Assembly (NCBI RefSeq): GCF_030413615.1
Contig: NZ_CP129236.1
Location: 1,658,001-1,722,000, forward strand
DNA: 64,000 bases
Source: Planococcus shixiaomingii
GTDB taxonomy: Bacteria > Bacillota > Bacilli > Bacillales_A > Planococcaceae
Reading direction: 5' to 3'
Within the stretch, counting starts at the first letter, position 1; the number at the start of each line of letters is the position of its first letter. Shown one piece after another: positions 35,444 to 42,971 of the stretch. The position numbers were made by a program, and so were the translations under genes. The notes beneath the pieces are model-generated. The model saw nothing but the letters and a program-made list of their open reading frames with translations, did no database searches and was not told the DNA's origin.

Positions 35444-35732
35444 AAACGGGATATCTTGGGCGGAAACGATGTTGAGCCTTATGATGGTGTTTGTGCTGTT
35501 TGGAACTTTGCTGCCGGTCCTTCACGGGATGCATGAAAAGCTCCAGCTGAAAAAAGAACGCGTTACAGCATATGAGACATTGCACGAGGGCGCCCTTCAA
35601 ATGCAATCGGAAAAGTCGACCTATGGCACTAGGACAGTCAATGGTGTTGCGTACCAGTGGCAGATGGATGAGTACTTGTGCGTCCGCTACAACAATTACA
35701 AAGGGACGCCGACTGCAATATGCTTGAAGTGA
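35436..35732 (+). CDS. comGE: Competence minor pseudopilin ComGE, probable CTG start
   Basis: From the CTG at 35436 the protein reads MNENG-ISWAETMLSLM, a proper type IV prepilin leader with Gly at -1 and Glu at +5 before the hydrophobic helix. The first ATG (35469) lies after the cleavage site and would remove it. No ATG, GTG or TTG exists between the preceding in-frame stop (35400-35402) and 35469. AAAGGGAG lies 11 bases upstream of the CTG. It overlaps comGD by 8 bases. 98 residues with the CTG start. Confidence 0.75.
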   Translation: MNENGISWAETMLSLMMVFVLFGTLLPVLHGMHEKLQLKKERVTAYETLHEGALQMQSEKSTYGTRTVNGVAYQWQMDEYLCVRYNNYKGTPTAICLK

Positions 35733-36154
35733 AAATGAATGAAAGAGGATTTGCGTTTTTAAATTCGTTGATGGATTTGATGGTGCTGATGTTATTGTTG
35801 CCGCTAATTGTGCTATTTTTCAGCTTTGTCATGCAGTTTTCCCAAGCCCTGAATCCCAAAACTCTTGAATGGCAACTGTTTACTGAGGAGTTGAGGGTGT
35901 ATCTCCATGAAATCGATTCAATTGAAGAAATCAACAATGGAGGAGGCGTCCGTATCATTCAAAAAGGGGAGGAATATGATATTGAAAGCTACTTACAGAT
36001 CATCCGGAAACAAAAATTTCGCCAAGGTCATGAACCGATGTTGACGGGAGTGGAAAGCTGCACATTTAAAATTGATGGTGCAAAATTGAAGATCCGCGTA
36101 AAATTTTCCGGAGGTCCGACAGAAGAGGCAGAATATGTTCTTACGCCTCCTTAA
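35720..36154 (+). CDS. comGF: Competence protein ComGF
   Basis: 144 residues, ComGF family: hydrophobic N-terminal helix after NERGFAFLNSLMDLM, then a beta-rich domain (WQLFTEELR, LKIRVKFSGG). It lacks a classical cleavage motif, as known for ComGF. ATG codons at 35720 and 35735 are both possible; the first overlaps comGE and is preferred for coupling. Confidence 0.85.
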   Translation: MLEVKMNERGFAFLNSLMDLMVLMLLLPLIVLFFSFVMQFSQALNPKTLEWQLFTEELRVYLHEIDSIEEINNGGGVRIIQKGEEYDIESYLQIIRKQKFRQGHEPMLTGVESCTFKIDGAKLKIRVKFSGGPTEEAEYVLTPP

Positions 36155-36338
36155 ATGCGAGCGGGGCGCACTCTATCCCGTTTCCGCTGTATTTTTTCTG
36201 ACGGCTCTTATTCTGATTTCCCATTGCCTCATGCTGTATTCTGTCCATTACAAAACATATGATGGATTGGAAAATAAGCACAGACATGCTACGATACAAC
36301 TACTATTGGTAATCGAAAAAAATAAAATACCTGAGTAG
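36135..36338 (+). CDS. comGG: ComGG-like protein, short form
   Basis: 67 residues: a short basic N-terminus (LLKCERGALYPVSAV) and a hydrophobic helix, then about 30 residues of soluble part. The B. subtilis ComGG has about 124 residues, so the C-terminal half is missing here. It overlaps comGF by 20 bases and ends 22 bases before shikimate kinase. Assigned mainly by position. A truncated gene and a genuinely short lineage form are both possible. Confidence 0.65.
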   Translation: MFLRLLKCERGALYPVSAVFFLTALILISHCLMLYSVHYKTYDGLENKHRHATIQLLLVIEKNKIPE

Positions 36339-36360
36339 AAGAGAGTGTCGGGTGGGGAGC

Positions 36361-36873
36361 ATGAAAAGAATTTATTTAATCGGATTTATGGGCTGCGGAA
36401 AAAGTGCCATTGGCAGAAGGCTGAGTTTTCTATTGAAAGTGCCTTTTTACGATATGGACAAAGAAATTGTGCGGCAAAGCGGAATGACCATACCGGAGAT
36501 CTTCGAAAAATATGGAGAAAGTTATTTTCGTGATTTGGAAACGGAGTTTTTAAAAAACTTCCACGAAGAGTACTGCATCATTTCCACAGGCGGCGGCACG
36601 ACCATGCGGAAAATCAACCGCAAGATTATGCGCGATACAGGGCTGGTGCTGTTTTTGGATGCTCCGTTCAAAGAAATTTGGAGAAGGATCCATAAAGACC
36701 CGAACCGGCCGATTGTCAGAAGGTCAACAAGAGAAGAAATAGAAGCGCTTTACAAATCGCGCTATCCTCATTACAAGTCAGCTGCACATATTACAATCCG
36801 GACGGAATTCCGGACGCTCCGCCAAATTACGCAATATGCCGCATTTCAAGTCATTCGCCTCAAAGGCGAATGA
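36361..36873 (+). CDS. aroK: Shikimate kinase
   Basis: Phosphorylates shikimate in the chorismate pathway. 170 residues; Walker A GFMGCGKS, the DxD motif in FYDMDKEI, FRDLE, and the shikimate-binding GGGT and lid segment PNRPIVRR are present. The ATG at 36361 follows GGTGGGGAGC very closely; a GTG at 36352 is an alternative. It is adjacent to comGG and may be read from the com operon as well. Confidence 0.92.
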   Translation: MKRIYLIGFMGCGKSAIGRRLSFLLKVPFYDMDKEIVRQSGMTIPEIFEKYGESYFRDLETEFLKNFHEEYCIISTGGGTTMRKINRKIMRDTGLVLFLDAPFKEIWRRIHKDPNRPIVRRSTREEIEALYKSRYPHYKSAAHITIRTEFRTLRQITQYAAFQVIRLKGE

Positions 36874-37014
36874 TTTTTGTTTTTTATATATAAATGTTCG
36901 TCTTTTGGGCGTTGGTGTAATTTTGATTGCGCTTACCCCTCCTCTAATGTTAGGATATAGACAAAGTTATACGTTTTGTATAGCGGTTTGGACCAATCGA
37001 TTCGATTTGGGCGG

Positions 37015-37184
37015 ATGAATGCACGGGGAGAGCACGCGAAAGCGTCGCCGAAGGAGCAAATGACGATAGTTATGAATCTCTCAGGCAAAAAGACTCGTGC
37101 AGGACGCATCTCTGGAGAACGCTGCTTGCAGCTACCAAAGAGGAAAGCCATTTATGGTAAACTTTCAGGTTCCAGGACAGAGAT
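37015..37184 (+). ncRNA. Tandem glycine riboswitch
   Basis: Two consecutive aptamers. The first is closed by TGCACG/CGTGCA (about 37020-37100) and has GGGGAGAGC, CGCCGAAGGAGCAA and CTCTCAGGCAAAA. The second is closed by ATCTCTG (37108-37114) and CAGAGAT (37178-37184) with ACCAAAGAGGAAAGCC and ACTTTCAGG. The sequence between the aptamers is short. This is the gcvT-type RNA which lets glycine switch on its own cleavage operon, and it stands directly ahead of gcvT. Confidence 0.93.
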
Positions 37185-37216
37185 TTCCCTTTCAAGGGAA
37201 ATCTCTGTCCTTTTTT
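37175..37216 (+). terminator. Riboswitch expression-platform terminator
   Basis: GGACAGAGATTTCCC pairs with GGGAAATCTCTGTCC, then six T. The 5' arm includes CAGAGAT, the closing strand of aptamer 2, so glycine binding and terminator formation exclude each other: an ON switch. Confidence 0.93.
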
Positions 37217-37283
37217 CTGTCCAGCAGTTCGACGGGGACCGCCCAGCTTTTCTAATGGAAATTGATACTGAGGAGGAACATTC

Positions 37284-38393
37284 ATGGAACAATTAAAACA
37301 ACTAAAACGCACACCTCTTTTTGAGGCATACGCTCAGTATGGCGGAAAAACGATTGATTTTGGCGGTTGGGAATTGCCTGTGCAATTTTCGAGCATCAAA
37401 GAAGAACATGAAGCGGTACGAACAAAGGCCGGGCTTTTTGACGTTTCCCATATGGGGGAAATCCTGGTTGAAGGGCCGGACAGTTTGGCATACCTGCAGC
37501 ACCTCGTAACAAATGATGTTTCCAAAATAAAAGAGGGCCAAGCCCAATACACAGCGATGTGTTATGAAGACGGCGGCACGGTGGATGATTTGTTGGTTTA
37601 CAAAATCGATGATACGCATTACATGCTGGTCGTTAACGCATCGAATATTGAAAAAGACTTTGAATGGATGGAAAAAGCCAAAAAGGGTGATGTCCAACTG
37701 CAAAATGTCTCGGAACAATATGGCTTATTGGCTTTCCAAGGGCCATTGGCTGAAACCGTATTGCAACGGATGACGGAAGAAGATTTGTCTCAAATTCGCC
37801 CATTCCGCTTTAAACAGGACGTGTTGGTAGCAGGGCATTCTGTCATATTGTCACGCACCGGCTATACCGGAGAAAACGGTTTTGAAATTTATGCAAGTCC
37901 GGAAGCTACTCAAGCGCTTTGGGACAAAATTTTATCAGAAGGCAAAGAGGATGGTGTTTTGCCGGTCGGCCTCGGCGCACGCGATACGCTGCGATTTGAA
38001 GCTTGCTTGGCGCTATACGGCCAAGAATTGTCGAAAGACATTTCGCCGCTAGAAGCAGGTATAAATTTCGTGGTGAAGTTGCAAAAAGAAGAAAACTTTA
38101 TCGGCAAAGAGGCGCTCGCTTCCCAGAAGGAAAACGGCGTGCCGCGCAAATTAATCGGCATCGAGATGATCGACAAAGGTATTCCGCGCCACGGCTATCC
38201 GGTTTACATCGGCGACGAAAAGGTCGGAGAAGTGACAACGGGTACACAATCTCCTACACTGAAGAAAAACATCGGTTTGGCACTTGTGGCTAGCGAATGG
38301 GCTGATCTTGGAACGGAAGTCGAAGTCGAAATCCGCAATAAACGGTTAAAAGCGAAAACAGTCGAAACACCATTTTACAAACGGTCTAACTAA
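37284..38393 (+). CDS. gcvT: Glycine cleavage system T protein (aminomethyltransferase)
   Basis: Transfers the methylene group from the lipoyl H protein to tetrahydrofolate. 369 residues; the family start [16 protein letters not shown] segment and the catalytic Asp region FDVSHMGE are present, and the length is normal. TGAGGAGGAAC precedes the ATG. First gene behind the glycine riboswitch. Confidence 0.96.
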   Translation: MEQLKQLKRTPLFEAYAQYGGKTIDFGGWELPVQFSSIKEEHEAVRTKAGLFDVSHMGEILVEGPDSLAYLQHLVTNDVSKIKEGQAQYTAMCYEDGGTVDDLLVYKIDDTHYMLVVNASNIEKDFEWMEKAKKGDVQLQNVSEQYGLLAFQGPLAETVLQRMTEEDLSQIRPFRFKQDVLVAGHSVILSRTGYTGENGFEIYASPEATQALWDKILSEGKEDGVLPVGLGARDTLRFEACLALYGQELSKDISPLEAGINFVVKLQKEENFIGKEALASQKENGVPRKLIGIEMIDKGIPRHGYPVYIGDEKVGEVTTGTQSPTLKKNIGLALVASEWADLGTEVEVEIRNKRLKAKTVETPFYKRSN

Positions 38394-38420
38394 ACTAACT
38401 TGAAAAGGGGACAGCACTCG

Positions 38421-39788
38421 ATGAAACATCGCTATTTACCAATGACGTCTCAAGACGAAAAAGAAATGCTGGATGCTATTGGCATTCAGTCAATTGATGA
38501 ATTGTTTGCCGATATTCCAGAAAAAGTACGTTTCAAAGGCGAATACAACATTAAGCCTGCAAAGTCCGAAAGCTCATTAACAAAAGAATTGGCGCAGCTG
38601 GCGGCAAAAAATGCCGACACAAATCGTTTTGCTTCATTTTTAGGGGCCGGAGTTTATGACCATTATAAGCCGATCATCGTGGACCATGTGATTTCACGTT
38701 CTGAATTTTATACAGCTTATACACCATATCAGCCGGAAATTTCCCAAGGTGAATTACAGGCGATTTTCGAATTCCAGACGATGATCAGCGAATTGACCGG
38801 CATGGATTTGGCAAACTCGTCGATGTACGACGGAGGGACGGCTTTAGCGGAAGCGGGAATGCTTGCAGCGGGCCATACTCGCCGCAAGAAAATCCTGGTG
38901 TCCCGTGGAGTTCATCCGGAATCGCGTGACGTAGTCCGGACGTATGCTTTGGGACAGTCTATTGAAGTGGAAGAAATTCCGTTGAAAGATGGCCATACAG
39001 ATCTGGATGCATTGAAATCGATGATCGATGACAATGTTGCGACTGTAATGATCCAATATCCGAACTTTTTCGGCCAAGTGGAAAACTTGAAAGAATTGGA
39101 GCCGATCATCCACGGAGCAGGCGCATTGTTTACGGTTTCTGCAAATCCGCTGGCACTGGGCGCCTTGACGTCTCCAGGAAAACTTGGCGCGGACATAACA
39201 GTTGGCGACGCACAGCCATTCGGTATTGCTGAAGCATTCGGCGGACCTCATTGCGGTTATTTCGCTGTGACGAAAGCGTTGATGCGCAAAGTGCCAGGCC
39301 GCTTAGTCGGGGAAACGACGGACGAAGACGGCCGCCGCGGTTTCGTGTTGACTCTGCAAGCACGCGAGCAGCATATCCGCCGCGACAAAGCGACATCGAA
39401 TATTTGTTCCAACCAGGCGCTTAACGCTCTTGCAGCTTCAGTTGCAATGACAGCGCTTGGCAAAGCCGGCACGAAAGAGATGGCTATTCAAAACATCACA
39501 AAAACACATTATATGAAGCAACAGTTAAAACAAGCAGGATTTGAAATTGCATTTGAAGGTGCTCATTTCAATGAAATCGTCGTCAAAGTAAAATCATCTG
39601 TCCGTGAATTGAACGCAGCGTTGCTTGAACAAGGCATAATCGGCGGCTATGACCTTGGCCGCAGCTATGAAGAATTTGCCGGACACGTTCTTGTAGCTGT
39701 GACAGAACAGCGGACAAAAGAAGAAATCGATGCATTTGTACAGGTTCTGGCTGTAACAGTGCAAGAAATGGGGGCTACTCATGCATAA
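38421..39788 (+). CDS. gcvPA: Glycine dehydrogenase (decarboxylating) subunit 1
   Basis: N-terminal half of the P protein, 455 residues, forming an alpha-beta heterodimer with GcvPB in Firmicutes. [23 protein letters not shown] and [10 protein letters not shown] are family stretches. ATG at 38421 with AAAGGGGACAG before it; the longer in-frame start upstream precedes that site. Overlaps gcvPB by 8 bases. Confidence 0.95.
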   Translation: MKHRYLPMTSQDEKEMLDAIGIQSIDELFADIPEKVRFKGEYNIKPAKSESSLTKELAQLAAKNADTNRFASFLGAGVYDHYKPIIVDHVISRSEFYTAYTPYQPEISQGELQAIFEFQTMISELTGMDLANSSMYDGGTALAEAGMLAAGHTRRKKILVSRGVHPESRDVVRTYALGQSIEVEEIPLKDGHTDLDALKSMIDDNVATVMIQYPNFFGQVENLKELEPIIHGAGALFTVSANPLALGALTSPGKLGADITVGDAQPFGIAEAFGGPHCGYFAVTKALMRKVPGRLVGETTDEDGRRGFVLTLQAREQHIRRDKATSNICSNQALNALAASVAMTALGKAGTKEMAIQNITKTHYMKQQLKQAGFEIAFEGAHFNEIVVKVKSSVRELNAALLEQGIIGGYDLGRSYEEFAGHVLVAVTEQRTKEEIDAFVQVLAVTVQEMGATHA

Positions 39789-41244
39789 AGATAATCAACC
39801 GCTTATTTTTGAAATGACAAAAGAAGGCCGTATCGGCTATAGCTTGCCAACCCTTGATGTACCGGAAATCGATTTAACCGAAATTTTGCCGCAGGATTTA
39901 GTGCGCGAAGAAGCTGCTGATTTGCCGGAAGTGTCGGAACTGGACATTATGCGCCATTACACGGCCCTGTCAAAACGCAACCACGGCGTCGATTCCGGAT
40001 TTTATCCGCTCGGTTCATGCACAATGAAATACAACCCGAAAATCAATGAAACGGTTGCGCGCTTCCCAGGATTCGCCAATATTCATCCGTTGCAGGAAGA
40101 ATCGACGGTCCCAGGCGCATTGGAACTGCTATATGATTTGCAGGAACACTTGAAAGAAATCACCGGCATGGATGAAGTGACATTGCAGCCGGCTGCTGGC
40201 GCACATGGCGAGTGGACTGGCCTGATGATGATCCGTGCTTACCACGAGTCAAGAGGCGACATGAACCGGACAAAAGTCATCGTTCCCGATTCAGCACACG
40301 GTACAAACCCGGCGTCGGCAACAGTTGCCGGCTTCGACACCGTGACAGTAAAATCCAATGAACACGGCTTGGTCGATTTGGAAGATTTGAAGCGTGTCGT
40401 GGGGCCGGATACAGCGGCATTGATGCTGACAAACCCGAATACACTCGGCCTATTTGAAGAGCAGATTCTTGAAATGGCAGCCATTATCCATGAAGTCGGC
40501 GGCAAGCTTTATTACGACGGCGCCAACTTGAACGCGGTTATGTCAAAAGCACGCCCAGGAGACATGGGCTTCGACGTGGTCCATTTGAACTTGCACAAAA
40601 CATTCACCGGGCCTCACGGCGGCGGCGGACCTGGATCGGGCCCAGTCGGCGTGAAGAAAGATTTGATCCGTTACTTGCCAAAACCTGTTTTGGTGAAAAC
40701 CGAAGAAGGCTTGACGTTCGAATACGACCGTCCAGAATCTATCGGGCGCGTAAAACCCTTCTACGGCAACTTTGGCATCAACGTCCGTGCCTATACGTAT
40801 ATCCGCTCCATGGGGCCGGACGGCTTAAAAGCGGTAACGGAATACGCGGTATTGAATGCCAACTATATGATGCGGAGACTTGCGCCTCATTTCGATTTGC
40901 CGTATGACCGCCACTGCAAGCATGAGTTTGTTCTTAGCGGCCGCCGCCAGAAGAAACTTGGCGTGCGTACATTGGATATGGCGAAACGCTTGCTGGACTT
41001 TGGCTATCATCCGCCAACCATCTACTTCCCGCTGAATGTGGAAGAAGGCATGATGATTGAGCCGACAGAAACGGAATCCAAGGAAACGTTGGATGCGTTT
41101 ATCGACGCGATGATCCAAATTGCAAAAGAAGTGGAAGACAATCCGGAAATCGTCCAGAATGCACCGCACACGACCGTTATCAAACGGCTAGACGAAACAA
41201 AAGCAGCCCGTAAACCGATCTTGCGTTATACGAAAGCTGAATAA
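39781..41244 (+). CDS. gcvPB: Glycine dehydrogenase (decarboxylating) subunit 2
   Basis: PLP-carrying C-terminal half of the P protein, 487 residues. The cofactor lysine is Lys273 in [29 protein letters not shown] and GANLNAV are nearby active-site segments. The ATG overlaps the end of gcvPA, so synthesis of the two subunits is coupled. The H protein gene is not in the window, as usual. Confidence 0.96.
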   Translation: MHKDNQPLIFEMTKEGRIGYSLPTLDVPEIDLTEILPQDLVREEAADLPEVSELDIMRHYTALSKRNHGVDSGFYPLGSCTMKYNPKINETVARFPGFANIHPLQEESTVPGALELLYDLQEHLKEITGMDEVTLQPAAGAHGEWTGLMMIRAYHESRGDMNRTKVIVPDSAHGTNPASATVAGFDTVTVKSNEHGLVDLEDLKRVVGPDTAALMLTNPNTLGLFEEQILEMAAIIHEVGGKLYYDGANLNAVMSKARPGDMGFDVVHLNLHKTFTGPHGGGGPGSGPVGVKKDLIRYLPKPVLVKTEEGLTFEYDRPESIGRVKPFYGNFGINVRAYTYIRSMGPDGLKAVTEYAVLNANYMMRRLAPHFDLPYDRHCKHEFVLSGRRQKKLGVRTLDMAKRLLDFGYHPPTIYFPLNVEEGMMIEPTETESKETLDAFIDAMIQIAKEVEDNPEIVQNAPHTTVIKRLDETKAARKPILRYTKAE

Positions 41245-41254
41245 TAGAGAAGAC

Positions 41255-41290
41255 AAAAGGCGTCCCAGAACACTTCTGGGACGCCTTTTT
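41255..41290 (+). terminator. Terminator of the gcv operon
   Basis: GGCGTCCCAGAA-cac-TTCTGGGACGCC followed by TTTTT. Confidence 0.92.
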
Positions 41291-41383
41291 GTATTTGCTG
41301 CAGCGCGCTATTTGAAAAACAAAAGGGACAGAGGCATATTTCAAAAAAATGTGATAATTTTTAATCATATTTGAGTATTTTTG

Positions 41384-41430
41384 TTGCAAACAGAACATAG
41401 GTTCTGTTATATTAATAGTGTACACACTAT
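41384..41430 (+). promoter_or_regulatory. Promoter with LexA (SOS) box and adjacent inverted repeat
   Basis: TTGCAA (41384-41389) and TATATT (41408-41413) are 18 bases apart. Between them lies CAGAAC-ATAG-GTTCTG (41391-41406), a perfect palindrome with the GAAC-N4-GTTC core of the Gram-positive LexA/DinR box. A second inverted repeat, ATAGTGT-ac-ACACTAT (41415-41430), covers the likely transcription start. Confidence 0.65.
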
Positions 41431-41449
41431 GGGAAAGAGGTGGATTTCG

Positions 41450-41776
41450 ATGGTGCTTGTAATCAATGAAGTGAACGGGTTCGAAAAAGGAAAACGCTAC
41501 ACCAAGAATTTGGAGTTTTCATCTTGTTTTAAGAATGGCAAACTTCGCGTGGTTGCTTTGATAGATGCAGATGACAATACGTTTTACTGGACGACGACCG
41601 AGGATTCCGCTGACTATCGAAACTTCCGGCTTAAAGCTACATATTCATTTGTGGTAAGCTACATCTCTACAGTATTTGATCCCGCCAATCCCAAAGTCAA
41701 TATTGCGGAATTGAAAGAGGTAGTAGCTGCGAATATGGAAATGAGACATGTTGAACGATATAAATTAGAAGCTTGA
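41450..41776 (+). CDS. Hypothetical protein, apparently under LexA control
   Basis: 108 residues, not recognised. It begins MVLVINEVNGFEKGK, has alternating hydrophobic residues suggesting beta strands (LRVVALIDADDNTFYWTTT, YSFVVSYIS), and ends with a helical, charged tail. No signal peptide, membrane segment or known catalytic motif. AAAGAGGTGG precedes the ATG at a spacing of about 6. The gene stands alone between gcvPB and a rhodanese gene; B. subtilis has nothing here. The LexA-type site in its promoter suggests induction by DNA damage; the function is unknown. Confidence 0.7.
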   Translation: MVLVINEVNGFEKGKRYTKNLEFSSCFKNGKLRVVALIDADDNTFYWTTTEDSADYRNFRLKATYSFVVSYISTVFDPANPKVNIAELKEVVAANMEMRHVERYKLEA

Positions 41777-41798
41777 ATAATATAGTAAAAGAAATAGT

Positions 41799-41825
41799 AC
41801 CCTGACTATGTTGGGGTCTTTTTTA
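41799..41825 (+). terminator. Weak terminator after the orphan gene
   Basis: ACCC-tgactatgtt-GGGGT followed by CTTTTTT; the stem is short. Confidence 0.45.
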
Positions 41826-42137
41826 TTCTGCTTTTGAATTGCTTGGACGGTTCTCAAGGTGCTCTCTGTTTATATAAAAAAGTCGGATCGCACTTCGAAG
41901 TATGAGGCTAGGTAGCTATAATACTTAAAGACCCGTTATTAGCGGCCAACCATAATGGGAATACATAGCTTTTTGGGCAAGCACGTTTTCATAATCCGCT
42001 TTAAAACTCGAGTGTGTTGAAAAGCATTAATGTTTAATTTTAAAAAAAGAAGCAGCGGAAGTAATGGTTCCCCCTAACTATAATAGGCTCTTCTTTCTGC
42101 ATTCTGACCAATCACTGAGTCATATTGTAGTAAAGGC
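41826..42137. other. Intergenic, no gene seen
   Basis: About 310 AT-rich bases with no frame that has a ribosome site and protein-like content, and no strong hairpin. TATAAT-like strings occur (for example near 41920) without a matching -35. Confidence 0.4.
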
Positions 42138-42166
42138 AAAAAAAGCCCTTCCATTATGGAAAGGCC
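42138..42166 (-). terminator. Terminator after the membrane rhodanese
   Basis: Minus strand: GGCCTTTCC-ataa-TGGAAGGGC followed by TTTTTTT. Confidence 0.85.
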
Positions 42167-42174
42167 TGGACTTC

Positions 42175-42558
42175 TTATGATTTGGATTTGATTTTGCCGG
42201 TCCATTGCTTGAACCCACCTTGCAATTGGAAAAGCTGGCTATAGCCTTTTTTCTTAAGGAAAAGTGCAGCACGTCCGCTGCGAGCTCCGTTTTGGTCGTA
42301 TAAATAAACCGGTTTGTCAGCGCGGATCTCTTTATAGCGTTGGCGCAATTGTGTTTGAGGGATGTTGCGGGCTCCTAAAATATGGCCTGCAGCGAAATCT
42401 TTCGGTTCCCGGACATCAATAAGCTGGGCTTTTCGATAGCCTTCGATAAATTGTTCCTGGTTAAGAGTGGTAACAGCTTTCTTGACGCGGAAATAAGAAA
42501 TTAACGCAAATATGACCACTACAAGTAAAGCGACTAAAATGGTATACAGAAAATCCAA
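42175..42558 (-). CDS. Membrane-anchored rhodanese-like protein (YqhL-like)
   Basis: 127 residues: one N-terminal membrane helix (about 3-22) and a cytoplasmic rhodanese domain with LIDVREPKDFAAGHI. At the place of the catalytic cysteine the loop reads LYDQNGARSGRA, so the nucleophile Cys is replaced by Asp or Gln and sulfurtransferase activity is doubtful. The start is TTG at 42558 with AAAGGGGC before it. The place after gcvPB matches yqhL in B. subtilis. Confidence 0.85.
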   Translation of the reverse strand: MDFLYTILVALLVVVIFALISYFRVKKAVTTLNQEQFIEGYRKAQLIDVREPKDFAAGHILGARNIPQTQLRQRYKEIRADKPVYLYDQNGARSGRAALFLKKKGYSQLFQLQGGFKQWTGKIKSKS

Positions 42559-42587
42559 TGTTCTTGCCCCTTTCTATTCTCTCTTCA

Positions 42588-42616
42588 TTATAAAAGAAGG
42601 GGCGGAGGTTATTCAA
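42588..42616 (-). promoter_or_regulatory. Promoter of the membrane rhodanese gene
   Basis: Minus strand: TTGAAT (42611-42616), a 17-base spacer, TATAAT (42588-42593). Confidence 0.75.
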
Positions 42617-42891
42617 TGGCTATGTTCGACTTATTCGATTTTTTAGGGGCAATCTTGTGAATAAAGCCGACGGATTGTTATTAATATTTTTTGCATAAAC
42701 AATCGCTTGAAATGTAATTATAATATGTAAACTAAAATAGGGAAATAAATCCAAAAATAAAGTGAAAAATAATCGGGAGTTACGAGCCTTTTGGCTCATT
42801 TTCTAGCCCGTGTTTCCACTGAAACCTTGACCCTTTCACCTTTTGGAAACTGGAAATTATTTCGGGCAAAATTTTGCTATTTAAAAACGTT
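42617..42891. other. Leader region before the ribonucleotide reductase, possibly structured
   Basis: AT-rich and without a gene. GAGCC-tttt-GGCTC (near 42788), GTTTC-cact-GAAAC (near 42820) and a distant GCCCG/CGGGC pairing suggest some RNA structure. I looked for a cobalamin riboswitch because the downstream enzyme needs B12, but its core motifs are not found. Confidence 0.35.
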
Positions 42892-42937
42892 TCAACATCT
42901 AGTATCATGGGGATTGTAGTAATACTATATATAGTGT
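42892..42937 (+). promoter_or_regulatory. NrdR box, with a weaker upstream partner
   Basis: ATACTATATATAGTGT (42922-42937) matches the NrdR consensus (ACACTATATATAGTGT) at nearly every base. A degenerate partner, around CAACATCTAGTATC (42894-42907), lies about 30 bases upstream, the usual three-turn spacing of NrdR box pairs. NrdR represses ribonucleotide reductase genes when dATP is abundant. Confidence 0.75.
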
Positions 42938-42971
42938 TCAACTCCATATAACATGAAGGAGGAATTGTCAA

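Noticed and set aside
42616..42660. A 14-codon frame (MAMFDLFDFLGAIL) with GGAGG before it, resembling a small amphipathic peptide.
   Set aside because: It overlaps the well-formed minus-strand promoter of the membrane rhodanese, and its only candidate promoter would start transcription at the ribosome site itself. Most likely chance.
42617..42971. Cobalamin riboswitch before the B12-dependent ribonucleotide reductase.
   Set aside because: Some hairpins are present, but the conserved B12-box and core motifs are not found. An NrdR box explains regulation better.
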